From: Candidatus Melainabacteria bacterium
GTDB taxonomy: Bacteria > Cyanobacteriota > Vampirovibrionia > Obscuribacterales > Obscuribacteraceae
Assembly: GCA_014380105.1 (NCBI GenBank)
Contig: JACMKL010000323.1
Span: 1-10,698, forward strand
Direction: 5' to 3'
DNA: 10,698 nucleotides
Shown here: piece after piece, positions 1-6,051 of the stretch
Position numbering within the stretch: the first letter of the stretch is position 1
How the letters are laid out: every line of letters starts with the position of its first letter
Notes under the pieces: model-generated
Databases searched by the model: none
What the model saw: the letters and a program-made list of their open reading frames with translations, nothing else
What the model was told of the DNA's origin: nothing
Program-made: the position numbers and the translations under genes

Positions 1-1
1 A

Positions 2-547
2 CCACAATTAGGGACATTGACTCACGTTCTCAGTCACGACGGCCGAGATCTAGCCTCTACTCTACAAACCATTAGGACAGTCGGCCAGCCATTAAAGCTG
101 GATGAAGCAATAGAGAATGCATTCCCATACTCTACGCTGGACATTATCGAGCAACGTGGAATTGTTCACTTAGAAATGAAGATACCTGGTTTGTTTCGCT
201 CGTTAAGTGTGCGCGAGTTTTCTGATGGAACTCTGCAATACCTGTGTCTACTTGCGGCTCTTCTCTCTCCAAGACCTGCCCCTTTTATAGTTCTCAACGA
301 ACCAGAGACTAGTATTCATCCCGATCTCATTCGACCAATGTCCGAACTGATTGTCGCCGCTGCGGAAAACTCTCAGGTGCTCCTAACTACTCATTCGCGA
401 GAACTAGCAAAATTACTATCGCGCTCGGACGAATCATCCATTCAGGAACTCGAGAAAATTGATGGAGCCACCTGTCACAAAGGCGTCAAAAAGCAACGAG
501 AGTCTAAGGATTATTATTTCTTGCAGGACGAAGAAAATGACGATTAA
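2..547 (+). CDS. RecF/OLD-like AAA ATPase, COG4637 type (5' end outside window)
   Basis: The reading frame is open from base 2 to the TAA at 545-547, with no stop back to the window edge. This is therefore the C-terminal half of a longer gene; the TTG at 17 is probably not its start. It carries an ABC-type signature (FSDGT, coded near 218-232), a Walker B stretch ending in NEPE followed by TSIHPD, and an H-switch (TTHSRE). It lacks the Walker A region because that would lie upstream. Over the signature-to-H-switch segment it matches the next gene at about 42 of 68 positions by eye, so the two are tandem paralogues. The family (AAA_21, COG4637) comprises cytosolic ATPases of unclear role. No TOPRIM or nuclease domain is visible in the part present. 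The next gene starts 16 bases after the stop, consistent with one transcript. Confidence 0.8.
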   Translation, partial: PQLGTLTHVLSHDGRDLASTLQTIRTVGQPLKLDEAIENAFPYSTLDIIEQRGIVHLEMKIPGLFRSLSVREFSDGTLQYLCLLAALLSPRPAPFIVLNEPETSIHPDLIRPMSELIVAAAENSQVLLTTHSRELAKLLSRSDESSIQELEKIDGATCHKGVKKQRESKDYYFLQDEENDD

Positions 548-563
548 GATAGCTGAGGTATAA

Positions 564-1712
564 GTGTCTCTCACCGATTTCTACATTCGCAATTATCGCT
601 CCGTCAGAGATGTCTGGCTAAAACTCGAACGCATAAATGTGATAGTCGGTGCTAATGGCACAGGGAAAAGCAACTTATATCGCGCCATATACTTATTGGC
701 TTCAGCCGCTAACGGACGTTTGGCTCGAAATATTGCTGAAGAAGGTGGAATGCCCTCCGTCATGCGCTCTGGAGACTATGGAGCGGATAAATACCAAATG
801 GGTTTGTCCATAAAATTCGATGATTTGCAATACGATTTGGTCTGCGGCACTATTCCGCCAATTTATCGAGCAAGCGAGCACGAACTGTTTCAGAAGGACT
901 TAGAAGTCAAATCTGAAAGCGTGCACCACTTCAAAGGTGGTGTCAAAAGTCAAACTATGAAACGTGTGCGCAGTGAAATAAAAGTGCGTGATTCTAAAGG
1001 AATTATGTCTGACTACACTATGCGTGTGCCGTCCAACGATTCCGTTCTCAGTAGCATCCGTGAACCGCACAAATATCCATTGCTTTCTACCATTCGGCAA
1101 GAACTGCTCAATTGGCGTTTCTATCACCACTTTCGCACTGATGCTCAGTCGCCACTTCGAAAAGCCCAGTTTGAAGTAATGACACCAGCAATGGCGCATG
1201 ATGCAAGTGACTTTGTTTCTGCAGTTGGCACAATAATTCATTCCGGCAACCAACATAGTTTTTTTGACAGCCTGGAGGATGCGTTTCCTGGTGCCAATAT
1301 TGTCGTTCAATCTACAGTGTCTGGCCTGAAACTTTTCATGTCGATGCCAAACATTGAAAGACTTTTCGAAGCCCGAGAACTATCCGATGGCACACTTCAA
1401 TATCTGTGCCTGCTAACTGCTTTACACAGTTTAAATCCCCCATCACTACTCGTTATTAATGAACCAGAAACGAGTATCCACCCTGACCTCTTCGAGCCTC
1501 TCGCTCGCTTGATCGTAAAAGCATCAAATGAATCTCAAATTTGGATTACTACGCATTCGAGAGACCTTTCAGACTACATTCTCGAAATGAGCGGTTATGC
1601 ACCATTAGAAATTGAAAAAGTGGACGGAGAAACTCGTCTGGTTGGTGTGGGACTTGGCGGCTATAAATACAGGGACGAAAGCCCAGACTTTGAAGTAAGT
1701 GAAGATGACTAA
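564..1712 (+). CDS. RecF/OLD-like AAA ATPase, COG4637 type
   Basis: A complete 382-residue SMC/RecF/OLD-style ATPase. Residues 1-28 form the typical first strand with the IRNYRS motif (8-13). Walker A is GANGTGKS at 29-36, the signature LSDGT at 273-277, Walker B LLVINEPE at 295-302, and the H-switch His is H331 in TTHSRD. As in the upstream paralogue, the Walker B position usually occupied by Asp is Asn (N299), followed by the catalytic-type Glu E300. I recall this NEPETS form as common in COG4637, so it is not by itself a sign of inactivity. The start is GTG at 564, chosen because GAGG at 555-558 sits 5 bases upstream and the coding start gives the complete nucleotide-binding fold. No effector domain is fused. 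The function is unknown; related lone ATPases are sometimes linked to DNA repair or defence, but nothing here shows that. Confidence 0.85.
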   Translation: MSLTDFYIRNYRSVRDVWLKLERINVIVGANGTGKSNLYRAIYLLASAANGRLARNIAEEGGMPSVMRSGDYGADKYQMGLSIKFDDLQYDLVCGTIPPIYRASEHELFQKDLEVKSESVHHFKGGVKSQTMKRVRSEIKVRDSKGIMSDYTMRVPSNDSVLSSIREPHKYPLLSTIRQELLNWRFYHHFRTDAQSPLRKAQFEVMTPAMAHDASDFVSAVGTIIHSGNQHSFFDSLEDAFPGANIVVQSTVSGLKLFMSMPNIERLFEARELSDGTLQYLCLLTALHSLNPPSLLVINEPETSIHPDLFEPLARLIVKASNESQIWITTHSRDLSDYILEMSGYAPLEIEKVDGETRLVGVGLGGYKYRDESPDFEVSEDD

Positions 1713-1724
1713 AGGACTAGTCCT
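1713..1724. promoter_or_regulatory. 12-bp perfect palindrome upstream of the rhodanese gene
   Basis: AGGACTAGTCCT is a perfect palindrome starting on the base after the ATPase stop codon and about 105 bases before the rhodanese start. It is too short and lacks the T-run for a convincing terminator, so a protein-binding site is the likelier reading. GGACT is the half-site core of DosR-type NarL-family boxes, but here the two halves abut without the spacer known for DosR, so the resemblance is only partial. A second inverted repeat, GGTC-GA-GACC, lies at 1762-1771. Confidence 0.35.
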
Positions 1725-1828
1725 CTAGTATGAGCTTTTCAAATTCATAACTATGCACTAAGGTCGAGACCCTATGTTCCATGTTGTGTAACACTTATGC
1801 CAGGTGGCCGCTTTGGAGATTTTTGAGA

Positions 1829-2353
1829 ATGAATGAAACTGTTGCGCTTATTGACCCAGAATCTCTCTTCTCTCAGATTCAGGGCGAGCAAACTCCTCAA
1901 GTGATCGATGTGAGAGAGCCTGGAGAGTTCAGGCACGAGCATATTGTCGGTTCGCAGTCTATTCCCTTGTCGGAGCTTATTTCGCGCAAAGGGGAACTCG
2001 ACAATCAGAAGCCAGTCGTTTTAGTTTGTCTTTCTTCAGCCAGAGCAAAACGAGCTGCACAAAATCTTGCTGGCGCCGGACTTCCGAACTGCCAGGTTCT
2101 CGAGGGTGGACTACATGGTTGGACGACGCGTGCTTTGCCGACCGAACGCAGCAAGGGAAATCCCTGGTCTATGGAGAGGCAGGTGCGATTCACTGCTGGT
2201 TTTCTCGTTTTTGTTGGTCTTGTTCTCGGTGCTTCTATAAATCCGAATTGGATTTGTCTTTCAGGCTTTGTGGCGATCGGATTGATGTTTTCTGCAATTA
2301 CCAACAGCTGCGGAATGGCAATTGTTTTAGGACGATTGCCTTGGAATCAGTAG
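1829..2353 (+). CDS. Rhodanese-domain membrane protein, YgaP-like
   Basis: A predicted sulfurtransferase of 174 residues, the same length and architecture as E. coli YgaP: an N-terminal cytosolic rhodanese domain (about 5-106) followed by a DUF2892-type membrane hairpin (helices near 121-138 and 142-160). The active-site loop begins at Cys67 (VCLSSAR) and the domain ends with the usual EGGLHGW (92-98). The C-terminus has CGMA with Cys161 and ends in PWNQ, both matching my recollection of YgaP, where the equivalent Cys is reported to be S-nitrosylated. Rhodaneses move sulfane sulfur via a Cys persulfide; the membrane form may sense or handle sulfur or NO species. I place the start at ATG 1829 because GGAG (1815-1818) precedes it and the length then fits the family. 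An in-frame ATG at 1781 would add 16 residues with no homologous look. Confidence 0.88.
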   Translation: MNETVALIDPESLFSQIQGEQTPQVIDVREPGEFRHEHIVGSQSIPLSELISRKGELDNQKPVVLVCLSSARAKRAAQNLAGAGLPNCQVLEGGLHGWTTRALPTERSKGNPWSMERQVRFTAGFLVFVGLVLGASINPNWICLSGFVAIGLMFSAITNSCGMAIVLGRLPWNQ

Positions 2354-2417
2354 ATTCGAAAATTGAAATCGTTAAGGCTACTACGCCTGGAACGCAACTG
2401 CCGTTTTACGCTGAAGG

Positions 2418-2447
2418 ATATGCGAGCACGTTGCGTTGGTCGCATAT
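2418..2447. terminator. Inverted repeat between convergent genes, possible bidirectional terminator
   Basis: ATATGCGA (2418-2425) and TCGCATAT (2440-2447) form a perfect 8-bp inverted repeat with a 14-base loop, in the spacer between the converging rhodanese and Usp1 genes. Position favours transcription termination for both. There is no strong T-run on either side, so an ordinary intrinsic terminator is not assured; a binding site is the alternative. Confidence 0.35.
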
Positions 2448-2469
2448 TTGCTGAGAAATTCGAAAGCTA

Positions 2470-2961
2470 CTAAATCACAATGACGGCCTCTTTATGACTT
2501 TGTTTTTCATCTTTATGCGCTCGCGCTGGACGAACAATCTGAACGGTGCATTTTGCGTTTGTTGCCACTGCGCGTGACACTCCTCCCCACAAAACGCGAT
2601 CGCTCAGATCCCGCCCATGTGCACCGATAAGTATTTTATCCGCCATCCATTCAACGGCCGACTCGACGATTTTGTCTCGCGGATCACCTTCTCTAATATC
2701 TATGTGAACATTGCAGTGCGGAAGTCTAGCTTTAAACAGGTTTTTACCTTGCGTGCAAATTTCTATTGCTAATCGTTTGCGTCTGTCAAAGGCTAGCTTT
2801 TCAAATTCCTTCCAGTTTTCATTTTTGCTTTCGAAAGGTGAGGCATTTTGCACTACTGAAATGATTTTGAAAGCCGTATCAATTGGCCATTGGCGCAATG
2901 ATAGTGATTCTAGAACTTTAGCTGAGTAAAGTGAATCGTCGACAGCGATTACAATTTTCAT
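2470..2961 (-). CDS. Universal stress protein, UspA family (Usp1)
   Basis: A 163-residue single-domain UspA-fold protein. The N-terminus MKIVIAVDDS is the usual beta1 strand and ATP-phosphate Asp region. The lineage motif around Trp25 leads into the second strand (FKIISVV). The C-terminal nucleotide-binding loop is GAHG (113-116), nine residues, then GG (126-127), where the family consensus is G-2X-G-9X-G-(S/T). The Ser/Thr is thus replaced by Gly, so ATP binding may be weakened. The start is ATG 2961: it overlaps the TGA of the upstream usp gene as ATGA, a signature of translational coupling, and the coding sequence GGTGGTGAG just upstream can serve as ribosome binding site. A GTG two codons earlier is possible. 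Last gene of the leftward Usp cluster. Usps usually dimerise in the cytosol and aid survival under starvation, hypoxia or oxidative stress. Confidence 0.9.
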   Translation of the reverse strand: MKIVIAVDDSLYSAKVLESLSLRQWPIDTAFKIISVVQNASPFESKNENWKEFEKLAFDRRKRLAIEICTQGKNLFKARLPHCNVHIDIREGDPRDKIVESAVEWMADKILIGAHGRDLSDRVLWGGVSRAVATNAKCTVQIVRPARAHKDEKQSHKEAVIVI

Positions 2962-3473
2962 AAACACTCACCACCTTTACTGATTGTATCTACTTCGTTT
3001 TTTGATTCGCCTGAGGCATCAATATGCAATGATTCTTTTATAATTTCCACGGAGCAGCTGGAATTGCCGGCAACACTCTCAGCTACACTGCCGAGGAGAA
3101 GTCTGCCTAACCCCTTCCGTTTGTGAGAACCCATCACAATTAAATCGGCTCCCCAGTCTCTTTCTTCACTCAATATTGTTTCCCGAATGTCGCCAGTTAA
3201 TATGTCACCGCTTACTGAGTTAGAAGGAAATCTCATTCGAAATTTTTCAACAGTTCGCCCAATACTTTCTCTCTTTTCTTTAACTAAATCTTTTTCGGCA
3301 TCGGTCACAGATTGGGCCGCTCGAGGTGAATACATCTCGACTCCGGCAAATGGAAACGGCTCGTGGACATTGATTATTCGAAATTGTGATTCTACTGCCC
3401 AATCACGGTCTAAAACCGATTGGAGAGCCAATTCAGAGCATTCGGATTCATCGACAGGAATTAGTATCTTCAT
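2958..3473 (-). CDS. Universal stress protein, UspA family (Usp2)
   Basis: A 171-residue UspA-family protein. MKILIPVDES (1-10) begins the fold. The loop that normally reads G-S-H-G is GSHK (115-118), followed nine residues later by GS (128-129). The second conserved glycine is therefore lysine, a substitution near the phosphate site. It aligns without gaps over about 145 residues to Usp4 (4673-5128), which has GTHQ at the same position, so these two form a distinct subtype. The C-terminal tail of about 25 residues beyond the fold is acidic and polar. Start ATG 3473 is chosen over the in-frame codon at 3509 because AGGAG lies directly upstream (complement of 3480-3484) and homology begins there. 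It is coupled to Usp1 by a 4-base overlap. Confidence 0.9.
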   Translation of the reverse strand: MKILIPVDESECSELALQSVLDRDWAVESQFRIINVHEPFPFAGVEMYSPRAAQSVTDAEKDLVKEKRESIGRTVEKFRMRFPSNSVSGDILTGDIRETILSEERDWGADLIVMGSHKRKGLGRLLLGSVAESVAGNSSCSVEIIKESLHIDASGESKNEVDTISKGGECL

Positions 3474-3526
3474 TGTATCTCCTCGCTTCAAACAAGAATT
3501 ATGTTGCATGGCTCAGGTGTAGCCGT

Positions 3527-3763
3527 CTATCCTGAAATGCTTGTGGGCGTAATTGATTTGACAGCCGTTCTTTCGGGATCGTTCATAAGAATTAAGTCAG
3601 CGTTCATTTTGTTTGCTTCTTCAATAATGACTTCTGCAGATTGCATGATCTTTGTTTGAGTATCGGCATTACGCTCCTTCAGGACACATTTATAACTACA
3701 TTGTCGTCTTGAGTCAGCGATAGAGTATCGTCCGAAAGACGCTAGTGCTTGTACTAAAACCAT
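3527..3763 (-). pseudogene. Decayed universal stress protein relic
   Basis: This stretch lies between a small membrane gene and Usp2 in the same orientation. Its open frame contains a recognisable Usp helix and strand (SAEVIIEEANKMNADLILM) that matches AAETIIEEAEAIGAKMIVI of Usp3. The following ATP loop, expected as GSHG, reads NDPE, and the glycine-serine loop and last strand are lost; the frame ends in TPTSISG where Usp3 has GSVSGAV. In another frame (complement of 3679-3717) the peptide LTQDDNVVINVS resembles the conserved second strand of the neighbouring Usps (for example FRIINVV). Usp homology split between two frames with the middle helix region missing indicates a frameshifted, internally deleted gene. 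The in-frame ORF can be read from 3790 or ATG 3763 and could still yield an 78-87-residue peptide, but I see no sign of a working Usp fold. Confidence 0.55.
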
Positions 3764-3942
3764 GTATCTGGCTCTTCGTGCACCCAACATATGAACGCTC
3801 CAAAGATGAAAAGAAAGCTTCCTTGAAATGTAGCGACGAGAAATAGAATCAAAGATGAGATGTCGCTTCCAATCACTTGTGCGCTGAGCCTACTTGCAAT
3901 GAAAATCAGAAGCAGACCCATTATTACGAACATGGCATACAA
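3754..3942 (-). CDS. Small two-helix membrane protein in Usp cluster
   Basis: A 62-residue protein with two strongly hydrophobic segments (about residues 4-20 and 30-53) separated by a short polar stretch (SAQVIGSDISS) and ending in an acidic tail, WVHEEPDTWF. I recognise no family. The start drawn is TTG 3942, because GAGG (complement of 3951-3954) is spaced 8 bases from it; ATG 3933 is an alternative three codons in, with poorer spacing. It begins 27 bases after the Usp3 stop and its own stop overlaps the beginning of the Usp relic, so it is most likely co-transcribed with Usp3. The composition (hydrophobic blocks in frame, no rare run of stops) makes a real gene more likely than chance, but it is short and unproven. 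It may anchor or partner the neighbouring Usps; this is inference only. Confidence 0.5.
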   Translation of the reverse strand: MYAMFVIMGLLLIFIASRLSAQVIGSDISSLILFLVATFQGSFLFIFGAFICWVHEEPDTWF

Positions 3943-3969
3943 AGTTTGTTCCTCAAAGCATGCTTAGAT

Positions 3970-4509
3970 CTATTTTCGAGTAATTGCAGCTGCAGGTTGC
4001 TTGTCTTTGATTTCTTGAGTAATTGCTTTTGGAATGCGAATTACCATAACGTCGCAGGGTGCATGCGAAACAACTGCTCCTGAAACGCTCCCAAGCAAAA
4101 ATCGCTTAAATCCTGTTTTTCCATGAGAGCCAATCACGATCATTTTTGCCCCGATTGCTTCGGCTTCTTCAATTATGGTTTCCGCAGCTTGACCTTCAGT
4201 TATGTTTGCGAATATTTTGTGTTCAGGAAGACTTTGCTGAAGTTCTATCATTACTTTCAGTAAAAGCTTCTCTGCTAGCTCTTTCATGTCCTTCTCAATT
4301 GTTTCTATAAACAATGGATATGAAGCCATTGGATGATCTAGGAGAACGGAAGACATAACATTGATAACGTGGAATTCGGTGTTCTCCTTCCAATTGTATT
4401 TAGCTACAAATTCAACGATAAGAGGTACCGCATCACTGTCGTCCACTGCGATCAGGATTTTGCAGGGTGCATCCTGGTCAAATATTTTGTCTGTTTGCGA
4501 ATGTGGCAT
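3970..4509 (-). CDS. Universal stress protein, UspA family (Usp3)
   Basis: A 179-residue UspA protein with a short N-terminal extension (1-15) before the first strand KILIAVDDS (17-25). The ATP-binding loop is canonical: GSHG (127-130), nine residues, GS (140-141). The last strand, CDVMVIRIP, is complete, and a Lys/Ala-rich tail follows. Among the Usps here this is one of the two with a fully canonical loop and complete C-terminus, so it is predicted to bind ATP. Start ATG 4509 has an excellent AAAGGAG seven bases upstream on the minus strand. It heads the leftward cluster (Usp3, small membrane protein, relic, Usp2, Usp1) and is divergent from Usp4 across a 163-base spacer that probably contains both promoters. 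Confidence 0.92.
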   Translation of the reverse strand: MPHSQTDKIFDQDAPCKILIAVDDSDAVPLIVEFVAKYNWKENTEFHVINVMSSVLLDHPMASYPLFIETIEKDMKELAEKLLLKVMIELQQSLPEHKIFANITEGQAAETIIEEAEAIGAKMIVIGSHGKTGFKRFLLGSVSGAVVSHAPCDVMVIRIPKAITQEIKDKQPAAAITRK

Positions 4510-4560
4510 CGCGCTGCTCCTTTGTGCAATTCGGACTCAGGACAATGATGATTCAACCAA

Positions 4561-4578
4561 GGGACTACCGTATCGTCC
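4561..4578. promoter_or_regulatory. Candidate regulator site, GGAC-N9-GTCC, between Usp3 and Usp4
   Basis: In the divergent Usp3/Usp4 spacer, GGAC (4562-4565) and GTCC (4575-4578) form an inverted repeat. Read on the minus strand the site contains GGACGATACGG (4578-4568), which differs by one base from GGATGATACGG at 8406-8416 in the divergent Usp5/Usp6 spacer. Another pair of direct GGAC words lies at 4533-4543. A shared site in two divergent Usp promoter regions suggests a common regulator, conceivably the NarL-type protein encoded at 5175-5975. The match is short and unproven. Confidence 0.3.
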
Positions 4579-4672
4579 GCAGGAATAAATTTGTTCAGGT
4601 AAGCCTAAAGAACGATAAAACCATTTCGTACTTCGCTGATAATTTTGATTAGCAAACTGTGGAGGGGCGGAG

Positions 4673-5128
4673 ATGAAGGTACTAATTGCTGTTGATGAAT
4701 CCCAAGGCGCTCAAGAAGTGATCGATGCAGTGGAAGCACGAACATGGCCTGAAAACAGCCAGTTTAGAATTATCAATGTTGTTGAGCCCGTTGCCTATTT
4801 TGGAAGCGAGATCATCACACCGGCCGCTGCCGAGCAAGTTGTTGCGGCTGAGCGTGAATGTTTGGAATTGCGAAAAAAGCATGTAGAGCAGCTTGTTCAA
4901 TCGTTACAGAATGCAATTCAATCTTCTGTCGTAAGTGGCGATGTTCTTTCTGGGGAAATCCGCCAAACGATCATTGAAGAGTCAAACATCTGGGACGCGG
5001 ACTTAATATTTTTAGGGACGCATCAAAGGGCTGGAATATCGAAGCTTTTCCTCGGTAGTGTGTCTGAAAGCATTGCAAAACGCAGCAATTGCTCAATTGA
5101 TATAGTCAAAAATCATCGAAAGAATTAG
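4673..5128 (+). CDS. Universal stress protein, UspA family (Usp4)
   Basis: A compact 151-residue UspA protein starting MKVLIAVDES. The nucleotide loop is GTHQ (115-118), nine residues, GS (128-129): the second conserved glycine is glutamine, paralleling lysine in Usp2. The two proteins share residue numbering across the whole fold, including the stretch SVVSGDVLSGEIRQTI (85-100; SVSGDILTGDIRETI in Usp2), so they arose by duplication. Whether this subtype binds ATP is uncertain. The ribosome site GGAGG (4661-4665) is seven bases before ATG 4673. The gene stands alone, divergent from Usp3 and convergent with the response regulator gene; the 46-base spacer after it holds no convincing terminator. 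Confidence 0.92.
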   Translation: MKVLIAVDESQGAQEVIDAVEARTWPENSQFRIINVVEPVAYFGSEIITPAAAEQVVAAERECLELRKKHVEQLVQSLQNAIQSSVVSGDVLSGEIRQTIIEESNIWDADLIFLGTHQRAGISKLFLGSVSESIAKRSNCSIDIVKNHRKN

Positions 5129-5174
5129 ACCTCAATCGCTGTCTTCGTGGTCGAAAATAATAAGCGACTAAGAA

Positions 5175-5975
5175 CTAAACAAGTCCGCGGCGCATTGCGT
5201 GTACTGCAGCTTGCGTCCTATCGTCGACTGCCAGTTTGTTTAGAATATTTCGAACATGCGTCTTAGTGGTTGGAAGCGAAATTAGCAACTTATCTGAAAT
5301 TTGCTGGTTTGATAGGCCGTCTACAATAAGTGTCAATACTTCTAATTCTCTAGGTGAGAGTGGTTCGGCGTATGGTCTATCAGGAACATATACCTTTACT
5401 GGTGCAGCTTCCGATTCTACAGGTGTTCGCTTGTCTATCGCCTTTGTATTTGGTGCTTCAACTAATTCGGGTTCAAGCATTTGTCCTTGTTGTTCTTTTG
5501 GCTGGACTGGAGAATTGTTTGCGTACATTTTCAGAACTTTTGACGCAATACCAGAATCAAGCCAGGCATCACCTGCAAATACTGTCCGGATTGCCGCATA
5601 TAACCGCTCTTCTTCGACGTCTTTGAGGCAATATCCACTGGCGCCCGCAGAAAGTGACGCCCAAATATCTTCATTGTTGTCATGTTGCGTAAGCATAATA
5701 ATTTTTGCAGTGCTTCCACTCCCAACAATTCGTTTTGCGGCCTGTATGCCGTCCAGAACGGGCATGCCGACGTCCATCAAAATAACGTCCGGAGAGAGAG
5801 ACGCAGCTGCAGATACAGCCTCTTCGCCGTTTGCCGCTTCGCCGATCACTTTCAAGTCCGCTGTTCTCTTAAGTACGGTTCTAATGCCAATTCTGGTGAG
5901 GGCGTGATCCTCAACTAGAAGTATCTTGATAACTTTCGAATCGTTATTTTTACTATCTTCCACTTTCTGTCTCAT
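5175..5975 (-). CDS. NarL/FixJ-family response regulator
   Basis: A 266-residue two-component response regulator. The receiver domain spans about 14-135, with the acidic pair E22-D23, phospho-acceptor D68 (LMDVGMP), switch T96 and conserved K118. The LuxR/NarL-type HTH occupies about 204-266, beginning PLSPRELEVL, with recognition-helix region SLPTTKTHVRNIL. Between them is an unusually long linker (about 152-203), proline-, glutamate- and glutamine-rich and probably disordered. It is expected to be phosphorylated by the divergently encoded globin-coupled kinase (6052-7662) and to bind DNA as a dimer. Start ATG 5975 is chosen because the receiver fold follows at the usual distance; the open frame extends to a TTG at 6008, but those codons lie within an inverted repeat (5978-6008). 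Targets are not provable from sequence, though the surrounding Usp genes are obvious candidates. Confidence 0.93.
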   Translation of the reverse strand: MRQKVEDSKNNDSKVIKILLVEDHALTRIGIRTVLKRTADLKVIGEAANGEEAVSAAASLSPDVILMDVGMPVLDGIQAAKRIVGSGSTAKIIMLTQHDNNEDIWASLSAGASGYCLKDVEEERLYAAIRTVFAGDAWLDSGIASKVLKMYANNSPVQPKEQQGQMLEPELVEAPNTKAIDKRTPVESEAAPVKVYVPDRPYAEPLSPRELEVLTLIVDGLSNQQISDKLLISLPTTKTHVRNILNKLAVDDRTQAAVHAMRRGLV

Positions 5976-5977
5976 TC

Positions 5978-6008
5978 TTGAGGAGCCCTCATTATATATA
6001 CTCCTCAA
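5978..6008. promoter_or_regulatory. 8-bp perfect inverted repeat in the regulator/kinase divergent spacer
   Basis: TTGAGGAG (5978-5985) and CTCCTCAA (6001-6008) are exact inverted copies separated by 15 AT-rich bases. The element ends two bases before the regulator start codon and 43 bases before the kinase start. It may be an operator for autoregulation of the pair. In the regulator mRNA it could fold as a hairpin carrying AGGAG in the stem, which would affect translation. A TATAAT lies within the loop on the minus strand (5996-5991), but no good -35 accompanies it. Confidence 0.4.
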
Positions 6009-6051
6009 ACAAGATTCAGTAGCCAGTTGACATTTTTGCAGCGAGAGAAAT

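Noticed and set aside
900..1310. 136-residue open frame on the minus strand
   Set aside because: It lies wholly inside the ATPase gene, antisense, with no recognisable motif.
1781..1828. Upstream ATG (1781) as the rhodanese start
   Set aside because: The added 16 residues have no family counterpart, and the ATG at 1829 has a suitable GGAG and gives the YgaP length of 174.
2026..2454. 142-residue open frame overlapping the rhodanese gene
   Set aside because: It is a shifted frame inside the YgaP-like gene, Cys/Trp/Arg-rich, with no homology pattern.
5236..5907. 223-residue open frame on the plus strand
   Set aside because: It is antisense to the well-supported response regulator and has a Ser/Cys-rich composition with no domain pattern.
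5991..5996. TATAAT on the minus strand as the regulator -10 box
   Set aside because: A transcript from it would begin less than about 10 bases before the start codon, and the hexamer 17 bases upstream does not resemble a -35.
6027..6032. TTGACA as a -35 box for the kinase
   Set aside because: It lies only 19 bases before the start codon, leaving no room for a -10 element and leader.
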